From Arcicella rigui (GTDB lineage: Bacteria > Bacteroidota > Bacteroidia > Cytophagales > Spirosomataceae): a stretch of 64,000 bases of DNA. Where the stretch lies: positions 124,001 through 188,000 of the forward strand of contig NZ_JAYFUM010000007.1 in the NCBI RefSeq assembly GCF_034929435.1. The letters are read 5' to 3'. This document shows positions 53,630 through 60,807 of this stretch, in pieces. Position numbers and translations under genes: made by a program. A model generated the notes under the pieces. That model did no database searches and was not told where the DNA came from. It saw only the letters and a list, made by a program, of their open reading frames with translations. Position 1 is the stretch's first letter. The number at the start of each line of letters is the position of its first letter.

Positions 53630-54454
53630 ATGCCAAATATTCAGGATATTCTATTACAAACTTTTCAACGACTTATTGAACAACTTTTTCTATTTACACC
53701 CAAATTGGTCGGAGCAATCGTACTACTGTTAATAGGTGTCATTGTTGCCAAAATTGTTACCAATCTTCTTCAAAAGGCACTTGCCAAAGCTGGTTTTGAT
53801 AAATTAGGTGATAAACTCAACGAGATAGACGTTATCAAACGTTTTGGCGAACTAAAACTTAGTATTATCGTTGCCAAAACGCTCTACTATTTTATCATGT
53901 TGGTTTTTATCACGGCTGCCACCGAAACACTTGGCATGAAAGTACTTACCGATATGGTTTCTTCATTGGTAAACTTGATTCCTAAATTGATTGCTTCGGC
54001 TGTAATGCTTTTGGCAGGAGTAATGATTGCGGATGCACTCAAAAACTCGGTTGTCAATATTTGTAAATCATTTAAAATTGATTCGGGCAAACTTTTGGGA
54101 AATATCGTTTTCTTTTTCTTTTTGGTAATAGCCCTCATTGCCGCTTTGAAACAATCGGGCATTGAAACCAGCTTGCTTGAGTCCAGCTTTAATTTAATTA
54201 TTGGAGGTGTAATTTTCGCTTTTGCTGTGGGTTATGGTGTAGCTTCTAAAGATGTACTTTCTAATATTTTATCAAGTTTTTACAGTAAAAATAAATTTAG
54301 AGAAGGGCAAATAATTGTTTTGGAAGGTATCCAAGGCGAAATCATTGCCTTAGATACTACTTCGCTAACGCTGAGAACTGGAGATTCTACTACGATTTTT
54401 CCACTAAGTGTTTTGCAAAATCAGAAAGTAGAAATTATTACTTCGGCTGAATAA
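53630..54454 (+). CDS. MscS-type mechanosensitive channel protein
   Basis: 274 residues with about five membrane segments, glycine-rich pore-lining-like helices (IGGVIFAFAVGYGVASKD), and a small C-terminal beta domain (GQIIVLEGIQGEIIALDTTSLTLRTGDSTTIFPLS) as in short MscS homologs that have a conserved TM region instead of the full cytoplasmic cage. Probable inner-membrane pressure-release channel. Follows the sigma operon by 32 bp and may be co-transcribed. Confidence 0.87.
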   Translation: MPNIQDILLQTFQRLIEQLFLFTPKLVGAIVLLLIGVIVAKIVTNLLQKALAKAGFDKLGDKLNEIDVIKRFGELKLSIIVAKTLYYFIMLVFITAATETLGMKVLTDMVSSLVNLIPKLIASAVMLLAGVMIADALKNSVVNICKSFKIDSGKLLGNIVFFFFLVIALIAALKQSGIETSLLESSFNLIIGGVIFAFAVGYGVASKDVLSNILSSFYSKNKFREGQIIVLEGIQGEIIALDTTSLTLRTGDSTTIFPLSVLQNQKVEIITSAE

Positions 54455-54462
54455 GGAATGTC

Positions 54463-54822
54463 TTAGGGATTCCAAGTTTTCATCAACTGTAAAGTCTCGT
54501 AAGCAGCTTTTTGATTATACTCAAAAGCCAGACTTTTATAGTTTACTAAATCGACGATAGTTCCGATAAAACACAAACCACCCGTAAAGAAATAAAGTAT
54601 TCCCATTCCGATTTGGTCTGTCAAGAATCTTTGAATACCTGCAAAACCAAAGAAGCCAATCACGGTTGTTACCAAAATAAGTGTGCTGTCACGGCGTTTG
54701 TTTTGGTACATCATCACAAAGGTTTTTTGTTGGTCTTCTGAATAATCTTTGATTAAATTTTGGATAAACATGGCTTCCTCAGCTTCAAGGTTAGCAAGCA
54801 TCATCATTAAGTTCGGATTCAT
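54463..54822 (-). CDS. TM2 domain protein
   Basis: 119 residues. An N-terminal acidic helical part (LEAEEAMFIQNLIKDYSEDQQ) precedes a TM2 domain with two membrane helices and the marks GFFGFAGIQRFLTDQIGMGILYFFTGGLCFIGTIVDL (excerpted). Role unknown. Its first 32 bases overlap the end of the DUF2752 gene, so the two are translationally linked. Confidence 0.87.
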   Translation of the reverse strand: MNPNLMMMLANLEAEEAMFIQNLIKDYSEDQQKTFVMMYQNKRRDSTLILVTTVIGFFGFAGIQRFLTDQIGMGILYFFTGGLCFIGTIVDLVNYKSLAFEYNQKAAYETLQLMKTWNP

Positions 54823-55108
54823 AGTTTTGTATGTTTAAATGTTGGTAAGTATTTTTTATTAAAGTAATAATTCTGTGAATGATGACAATCAAGGCAAACA
54901 CGCCAAGTGGATGATTATCAAATGATTGTTTTAGATTTCCGTGTAATAAAAACGAAATTGAATGCCCAATGCCACAACCCGGACAAAATGAAAAACCTAA
55001 GTTTTTTATCGGACAAAATGTAAAATGATTTTCCAGAGGATTATCCAAAAACAACCAGATTAAAGCACCCAGCCAGAAAATAAGTTCGATATTGAATTTG
55101 TGTTTCAT
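54791..55108 (-). CDS. DUF2752 membrane protein
   Basis: 105 residues with two or three membrane helices and the DUF2752 signature FCPGCGIGHSISFLLHGNL. The family is usually next to TM2 proteins, as here. Function unknown. First gene of the two-gene unit. Confidence 0.88.
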   Translation of the reverse strand: MKHKFNIELIFWLGALIWLFLDNPLENHFTFCPIKNLGFSFCPGCGIGHSISFLLHGNLKQSFDNHPLGVFALIVIIHRIITLIKNTYQHLNIQNYESELNDDAC

Positions 55109-55439
55109 TGTGAATCAAAGGTTGATTGATTTTCTGAATATTGACTATAATTATACACCAATTGTCTTTTTCATGGGTGAATACTTCGTTTTGAAGGATG
55201 AAAATATAAATCAGAAAATTATGCAACATTATCTGAAACAAATATAAATACTTGTAATGTTGTAAATGTGTATCTTTGTGGAAGCTATCAGCTATGAGCA
55301 ATGAGCTTTGAGCTGTCAGCTACAAATTACTATTTTAACATAAATCTCAAAGCAGTAAATTTTGAGATTTCAGCTACCAGTTACTATTTCACAATATAGC
55401 TCATAGCTCATAGCTCACTTCTCAAAGCTCAAAGCTAAA
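55109..55439. other. Gene-free leader region with short repeated words
   Basis: Contains a promoter (TTG 55252-55254, 16 bp, TATCTTTG 55271-55278) and then many AGCTCATAGCTCA/AGCTATGAGCAATGAGCT-like words in both orientations. These are low-complexity dispersed repeats also seen at about 22910, 23015 and 59742; the transcript to 55440 would have a leader of about 155 nt. Confidence 0.6.
55252..55278 (+). promoter_or_regulatory. Promoter of the metal/TonB locus
   Basis: TTG at 55252-55254 and TATCTTTG at 55271-55278, 16 bp apart, close to the Bacteroidota -33/-7 consensus. Confidence 0.5.
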
Positions 55440-55871
55440 ATGAAAAAAACACTCATACGCATATTTTGCCTTTTGATGGCCTTCCAAGTGCTTTTCGCAA
55501 GCGTTGGATTTGCTATGTATGAGCATCTTTGTAAAATTAGTGGCAAAAGTAAAATTACTTATACTCAGCCCAAACGCTCTTGTTGTGCAAGCAAAGCTAA
55601 GATGACCAATGGTTCTTCTAAGACTACCATCAAAAGAGCGAAGTGTTGTTCTGATGCAGTTACGCATTATAAAATTACGCCGAATGCTTCACAAGGAGTA
55701 AATATAGATTTCCATTTTCCTGCCTTCGCTTGGCTGGCAGAAACACCTGTTTTGCCTACATTTTCTTGGGTTGCACAGTCTGTTTCATTTAAAATTCCTC
55801 ATTACTACAATACCGCACCGCCTTTGTTTGGGCGTGAACGCCTTATTTTCATTCAGTCTTTCTTAATTTGA
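55440..55871 (+). CDS. HYC_CC_PP family exported Cys-rich protein
   Basis: 143 residues with a signal peptide (about 1-25, FQVLFASVGFAMYEH). The motif order matches the HYC_CC_PP family: His-x-x-Cys (EHLC), SCC, KCC, and the C-terminal TAPPLFGRERLIFIQSFLI with its Pro-Pro and final hydrophobic stretch. The cysteine/histidine content suggests metal binding in the periplasm or outer membrane. Family members often precede TonB receptors for metals, as here. Confidence 0.85.
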   Translation: MKKTLIRIFCLLMAFQVLFASVGFAMYEHLCKISGKSKITYTQPKRSCCASKAKMTNGSSKTTIKRAKCCSDAVTHYKITPNASQGVNIDFHFPAFAWLAETPVLPTFSWVAQSVSFKIPHYYNTAPPLFGRERLIFIQSFLI

Positions 55872-55976
55872 TTTTAGTTAAAATCTCGAACGATTTTTTC
55901 AGGTGATTGGCTTGTCGAACCTTTTGGGAATTCAAGCAAAATACCTATTCGTTTTAACATTTTAACATTTAAAATC

Positions 55977-58232
55977 ATGAATTCTACTGTTGTTTTAAAA
56001 AGACTCTCTGGACTTACTATCCTTATAATCAGTAATATAATATTTAGTTTTCAAACTTTTTCTCAAAATGGAGAAATTGTTCGTGGAATCGTTTTAGAAA
56101 AAAAATCTGACGGAAAAAAAGAAGCCATTATTGGTGCAACACTCCGTTGGCAGAATGCACAAAGAGGTACTTCATCTGACGAAAAAGGAGAATTTTCTTT
56201 GTCAAAAACCCCACAAAATCATCAATTAATTGTTAGTTCGGTAGGTTACAGAACTGATACTTTGATGGTCCATTCCTTAGCATTTTTAGAGATTTATCTC
56301 ACTCCAGAAAATGCAGCTTTGGCAGAAGTTGTTGTAAAAGCCGAAGCTACTTCTATGGATAGAATGAATCCTATTCATACCGAAATTATTACTTCAAAGG
56401 CTCTTGCCAAAGCGGCTTGCTGTAATTTATCCGAAAGTTTTGAAACCAACGCTTCTGTTTCTGTAAGTTATTCGGATGCCGTAACGGGAGCAAAGCAAAT
56501 TCAATTATTAGGTTTATCGGGTAATTATATCCAAACCAATGTCGAAAACATTCCTGCCATTCGTGGATTAAACAGCACTTTTGGTTTGAATTATATTCCC
56601 GGTACTTGGATTTCTTCGATTGATGTGGGCAAGGGTGCTGGTTCGGTAGTAAGCGGCTACGAGTCGATGACGGGTGCTTTGAATGTTGAATTAGCCAAAC
56701 CCGACGTAGCTGAAAAACTGTACTTGAATACTTACTTGAATAGTCAGGGTAGGGGAGAAATCAATTTGAATTTAGCTAATAAAATCAATGAAAAATGGTC
56801 AGTTGGTTTACTGACGCACGCCAGTACTTTACAAACGAAGTTAGACCAAAACAAAGATGGTTTTTTAGATTTACCGCTTTACACTCAATACAATGCCATC
56901 AATCGTTGGAAGTACCAAAGTGATAAAATGATGGCTTCTTTTGGGATAAAGGCATTGTATGAAGACCGTTTGGGTGGACAGGTAAATTTTAATGCTGATA
57001 CCGACCGTAATACCACCAAAGCGTATGGTTTCGGAAGTACTACCAAACGCTACGAATTTTTTAGTAAAACCGCCAAACTCTATCAAACAAAGCCTTATCA
57101 AGGTTTGGGCTTTATCCTCAATGGTGTTTATCATGATAATGTTTCTTATTTTGGATTAAAAAACTATGCTGGAACTCAAAAAGGTCTGTATGCCAATTTG
57201 ATTTATCAAAACATTTTGGGCAATACTAATCATCAATACAAAGCTGGGGTAAGTTATTTGTTAGACGATTATAACGAAAAGTATATTGATTCTACTTTCA
57301 AAAGAACTGAATCTGTGCCGGGGGCTTTTGTAGAATATACCGAGACAATTCCTGATAAACTAACACTTGTATTGGGCGGAAGAGTAGATTTTCATAATCT
57401 TTACGGAACACGATTTACGCCTCGAGTACATTTAAAATATGATATTACTTCTGAAATACATCTTCGTTTAAGTGCAGGAAAAGGTTGGAGAATGCCCAAT
57501 GCCATTGCCGAAAACTTCGGAATGTTGGTTAATTCCAGAGAACTTGCTGTGTTAGATGTGATTCGTCCAGAAGAATCTTGGAATTTTGGGGCGAGTTTGA
57601 GCAACGATTTTTATCTTTTGGGTAAAAAAGGAACAGTCATTTTAGATGTGTACAGAACCAATTTCCAGAATCAATTAATTGTCGATATGGAAAGTGTTAA
57701 TTATGTTCGTTTCTATAATCTGAAAGGTCGTTCGTTCTCAAACAGTTTTCAAGCAGAGGTGAATTATGCACCGAGCAAACGTATCGAAACTAAATTGGCT
57801 TATCGCCTTTTTGATGTTCAAAACGATATGCTTAATCCAAGTGGTGAACTTACTTTATTGCCCAAACAGTTTGTCAATCGTGAGCGTGTTTTATTCAATA
57901 TTGCTTATGCTTTGCCTTATAATAAATGGAAATTTGATTTTACTTGGCAATGGAACGGCAAGCGTAGAATCCCTAATATGATAGAACACCTTCATGGCAC
58001 TACACCACCGTCAGTTTTCGCTCCTGCTTTTTCAAATATTAACGCACAGGTTACGAAGGCTTTCTTGAAATGGGAAATGTATGTGGGTGGTGAAAACTTA
58101 AATAATTTTACCCAAAGTAATCCGATTGTAGCGGCTAATGACCCTTTCGGGAAATATTTCGATGCCTCAATGGTTTGGGGGCCAGTTATCGGACGAATGG
58201 TTTATGTGGGAATGCGTTATAAAATTAAATAG
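55977..58232 (+). CDS. TonB-dependent receptor with CarboxypepD-like N-domain
   Basis: 751 residues: signal peptide (about 1-29), a CarboxypepD-reg-like domain (about 35-105, GATLRWQNAQRGTSSDEKGEFSL), plug with DRMNPIHTEIITSKALAKAACCNLSESFETN, then a 22-strand-type barrel. The AACCN pair of cysteines at the plug is unusual. Transports a substrate across the outer membrane; the neighbours (Cys-rich protein, HMA domain regulator) point to a metal or metallophore such as copper, which is an inference. The HMA-AraC gene starts 6 bp after it. Confidence 0.92.
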   Translation: MNSTVVLKRLSGLTILIISNIIFSFQTFSQNGEIVRGIVLEKKSDGKKEAIIGATLRWQNAQRGTSSDEKGEFSLSKTPQNHQLIVSSVGYRTDTLMVHSLAFLEIYLTPENAALAEVVVKAEATSMDRMNPIHTEIITSKALAKAACCNLSESFETNASVSVSYSDAVTGAKQIQLLGLSGNYIQTNVENIPAIRGLNSTFGLNYIPGTWISSIDVGKGAGSVVSGYESMTGALNVELAKPDVAEKLYLNTYLNSQGRGEINLNLANKINEKWSVGLLTHASTLQTKLDQNKDGFLDLPLYTQYNAINRWKYQSDKMMASFGIKALYEDRLGGQVNFNADTDRNTTKAYGFGSTTKRYEFFSKTAKLYQTKPYQGLGFILNGVYHDNVSYFGLKNYAGTQKGLYANLIYQNILGNTNHQYKAGVSYLLDDYNEKYIDSTFKRTESVPGAFVEYTETIPDKLTLVLGGRVDFHNLYGTRFTPRVHLKYDITSEIHLRLSAGKGWRMPNAIAENFGMLVNSRELAVLDVIRPEESWNFGASLSNDFYLLGKKGTVILDVYRTNFQNQLIVDMESVNYVRFYNLKGRSFSNSFQAEVNYAPSKRIETKLAYRLFDVQNDMLNPSGELTLLPKQFVNRERVLFNIAYALPYNKWKFDFTWQWNGKRRIPNMIEHLHGTTPPSVFAPAFSNINAQVTKAFLKWEMYVGGENLNNFTQSNPIVAANDPFGKYFDASMVWGPVIGRMVYVGMRYKIK

Positions 58233-58238
58233 GCTGTC

Positions 58239-58802
58239 ATGAAATTATACATCAAAAATATGGTTTGTGACCGCTGCAAAATGGCGGTTAGTCAAATACT
58301 TACTCAGCTCAATATTGAAGTACGTCAAATGGAACTGGGAGAAGTAGAACTCAATCAGGATTTAGACGAAAATACCCAAAGTACTTTGGCGAAACAATTG
58401 GCAAGTATTGGCTTTGAATTGTTGGATGATAAACGTAAAAAGATTGTTGAAAAGATAAAGAATGTAGTGATTGAAATGGTACATCAGTCAGGTACGGATG
58501 TCGATAAAATTACGCCTTCTTTTCTAATATCTGAGCGAGTTGGTAGAGATTATAAGTATTTAAGTACGCTGTTTTCGGAAGTAGAAGGAAAGACGATTGA
58601 ACAATATTTGATTTTCCAGAAGATAGAGAAAGTAAAGGAGTTGTTGATTTATGATGAACTGACATTAAGCCAAATTGCCGACCAATTACATTATAGTAGC
58701 GTTCAGCATTTATCGAATCAGTTCAAAAAAGTAACGGGACTAACGCCCAGTAATTTTAAAGAACTGCAACACCATAAAAGAAAAGCCATTGATGCGATTT
58801 AG
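58239..58802 (+). CDS. HMA-domain/AraC-type fusion regulator
   Basis: 187 residues. The first about 65 residues are a heavy-metal-associated domain with MVCDRCKMAV (CxxC), and the C-terminal about 100 residues are an AraC helix-turn-helix pair with TLSQIADQLHYSSVQHLSNQFKKVTGLTPSNFK. Likely binds Cu/Zn-type ions and controls the locus. Unlike classic AraC regulators it lacks a cupin sensor. It follows the TonB receptor gene with only 6 bp between, suggesting one operon. Confidence 0.88.
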   Translation: MKLYIKNMVCDRCKMAVSQILTQLNIEVRQMELGEVELNQDLDENTQSTLAKQLASIGFELLDDKRKKIVEKIKNVVIEMVHQSGTDVDKITPSFLISERVGRDYKYLSTLFSEVEGKTIEQYLIFQKIEKVKELLIYDELTLSQIADQLHYSSVQHLSNQFKKVTGLTPSNFKELQHHKRKAIDAI

Positions 58803-58896
58803 AGAGTGATTGGTAAATAGTAATTGGCGATTAGTATTTCAAGTTAGATATATCAACTTTCAAAAGATTTAGTTAAATCTAACAATCGGATACTTA

Positions 58897-59165
58897 CATT
58901 CCTTGAGCGAGTTGCTATATTCTCCGAGCAGGTGCTTACATTCTTCGAGCGGGTGGTCATATTCTCCGAGCAGGTGCTTACATTCTTCGAGCGGGTGGTC
59001 ATATTCTTCGAGCGGGTGGTCATATTCTCCGAGGAGGTGCTTACATTCTTCGAGCGGATGGCTATTTTCTCCGAGAAGGTGCTTATATTCTTCGAGCGGG
59101 TGGCTATATTCTTCGAGTGGGGGGTCATATTCTCCGAGAAGGTGCTTATATTCTAAAAGCGAGAG
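58897..59165. repeat. 21-bp tandem repeat tract coding for heptads
   Basis: About 13 units alternate TTCTTCGAGCGGGTGGTCATA-like and TTCTCCGAGCAGGTGCTTACA-like 21-mers with changes. As 21 is divisible by three, several frames stay open with a 7-residue period (minus strand: NVSTCSE/NMTTRSK; plus: VLTFFER/VVIFSEQ). No start, RBS or family supports a protein. Similar tracts are known to me from other Bacteroidota intergenic regions. Confidence 0.85.
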
Positions 59166-59270
59166 CTTAAATACTCGAATTGATTTGACAAATTTTAAAA
59201 TTTGTCAAATCTGGAAATAAAATAGAAACAAATTTTAAACAACATAATAAACAATTAAACAAACAACAAC

Positions 59271-59618
59271 ATGAAAAAGAGCATTTTAGTATTCGTCCTT
59301 TTATTGGTTTCAGTGTTCACTTTTGCAGAAACACCAAAGAAAGAAACCGTGAAAATCAAAACTTCTGCCATTTGTGAAATGTGCAAAGAACGTATTGAGA
59401 AAAAATTAGCTTTTACAAAAGGCGTAACAGAGTCGAACTTGAACGTAGAAAGTAAAGACAAAGTGGTTACAGTAACATTCAATCCAAAGAAAACATCTGT
59501 TGACAAAATCAAGAAAGCGATTTCGGAAGTAGGTTACGATGCAGAAGAAGTAGCAGCAGATGCAAAAGGTTATGAAAAATTACCTTCTTGCTGTAAAAAA
59601 GGAGGCTCGGCTCACTAA
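59271..59618 (+). CDS. Exported heavy-metal-associated domain protein
   Basis: 115 residues with a signal peptide (about 1-20, VFTFAETPKK) and an HMA domain containing SAICEMCKERIEKKL (CxxC) with the beta-alpha-beta pattern VVTVTFNPKKTSVDKIKKAISEVGYDAEE. C-terminal PSCCKKGGSAH adds another Cys pair. Probable periplasmic copper/heavy-metal binding protein, part of the locus with the TonB receptor. A strong terminator follows. Confidence 0.92.
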   Translation: MKKSILVFVLLLVSVFTFAETPKKETVKIKTSAICEMCKERIEKKLAFTKGVTESNLNVESKDKVVTVTFNPKKTSVDKIKKAISEVGYDAEEVAADAKGYEKLPSCCKKGGSAH

Positions 59619-59648
59619 GCGATACCCGTTATTTGTTAATTAGTCATT

Positions 59649-59687
59649 ACTCATGCCATGAATCAAGTTCATGGCATGAGTTTTTTT
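59649..59687 (+). terminator. Terminator of the HMA gene
   Basis: ACTCATGCCATGAA pairs with TTCATGGCATGAGT and is followed by seven T residues. The stem resembles the inverted repeat at 15484-15548. Confidence 0.88.
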
Positions 59688-59700
59688 ATAGCAAAAAATA

Positions 59701-59738
59701 CAAAAGGGTTGCTGATGCAAAATCAACAACCCTTTTGT
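59701..59738 (-). terminator. accD terminator
   Basis: AAAAGGGTTG pairs with CAACCCTTTT; on the minus strand T-rich sequence follows. Confidence 0.75.
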
Positions 59739-59765
59739 AATCTCAAAGCTCATTGCTCAAAGCTA

Positions 59766-60608
59766 TTACGCTATCATACTTAACAGCGAAGTAAGTTTAT
59801 CTTTTAAATCTTTTCTATCTACGATAAAATCAAGGAAACCGTGTTCTAATACGAACTCTGCACTTTGGAAACCTTTTGGCAAATCTTTACCAATAGTTTC
59901 ACGAATTACTCTTGGCCCAGCGAAACCAATCAAAGCACCTGGTTCAGAGATATTGAAATCGCCAAGCATGGCATAAGAAGCCGTAACACCACCAGTAGTA
60001 GGGTCTGTTAATAATGAAATGTATGGAATTCCTGCCTCAGCCAACAAAGCTAATTTGGCAGAAGTTTTTGCCATTTGCATCAAAGAAAAACCTGCTTCCA
60101 TCATTCTTGCACCACCCGAGCGTGAAATCATCAAGAATGGAATTTTGTGTTGAAGAGCGTAGTCGATACCTCTTGCGATTTTTTCACCTACTACCGAACC
60201 CATCGAGCCACCAATAAATGAAAAATCCATCGCTGAAATAACAATATCAATGCCATTGATTTTGCCATGGGCAGTTCTAACGGCATCTTTCAAACCTGTT
60301 TTCTTTTCTGTTGCCTTGATACGGTCTGGATAACGTTTTGTATCGACAAAGTTCAAAGGGTCACCAGAAGAAAGCATTGCATCCAATTCTGTATATCGTG
60401 TTTGGTCGAAAAGTAGCTCGAAATACTCTTGTGAGCCAATTTTTTCATGATAATTACAGTTTGAACAAGTATAAGCGAACAAACGATGTTCACGAGTGTG
60501 CATTGCTTTTTTACATGAAGGGCATTGATACCAAAGCCCATCTGGAGCTTCACGTTTTGATTCTGTGGGGGTTAAGATACCCTTATCTTTTCTGGTAAAC
60601 CAAGACAT
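59766..60608 (-). CDS. accD: Acetyl-CoA carboxylase carboxyltransferase subunit beta
   Basis: 280 residues. The N-terminal zinc ribbon is WYQCPSCKKAMHTREHRLFAYTCSNCNYHEKIG (four Cys, excerpted: CPSC and CSNC). The crotonase-like body has MEAGFSLMQMAKTSAKLA and SLLTDPTTGGVTASYAMLGD, the carboxyltransferase acetyl-CoA site. It pairs with AccA to make malonyl-CoA for fatty acids. accA is not in the window. Own terminator downstream. Confidence 0.95.
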   Translation of the reverse strand: MSWFTRKDKGILTPTESKREAPDGLWYQCPSCKKAMHTREHRLFAYTCSNCNYHEKIGSQEYFELLFDQTRYTELDAMLSSGDPLNFVDTKRYPDRIKATEKKTGLKDAVRTAHGKINGIDIVISAMDFSFIGGSMGSVVGEKIARGIDYALQHKIPFLMISRSGGARMMEAGFSLMQMAKTSAKLALLAEAGIPYISLLTDPTTGGVTASYAMLGDFNISEPGALIGFAGPRVIRETIGKDLPKGFQSAEFVLEHGFLDFIVDRKDLKDKLTSLLSMIA

Positions 60609-60767
60609 ATTTTATGATTTCTTAATGCAATTAATAAAAATTGAAACTATCAAGTTGCAATGAATAACGTGGTTTTGCTTCTCTTTTTTAGAGAAAAACT
60701 TTGCAAAGATAAGATAATGCTTTTCGACTTATAACATTTTTGTAAAAAATTGTCAGAGTAAAAGCAA

Positions 60768-60798
60768 ACGAGCCTCTATGTTTTTCATAGAGACTCGT
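60768..60798 (-). terminator. Terminator of the T9SS metalloprotease gene
   Basis: ACGAGCCTCTATG pairs with CATAGAGACTCGT (one mismatch), just after the stop; T-rich sequence follows on the minus strand. Confidence 0.85.
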
Positions 60799-60807
60799 CG
60801 AAATAAA

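Noticed and set aside
58853..59220. ORFs of 91, 105 and 74 codons in the 21-bp repeats
   Set aside because: Frames stay open on both strands from the 21-bp period; no family or start signal.
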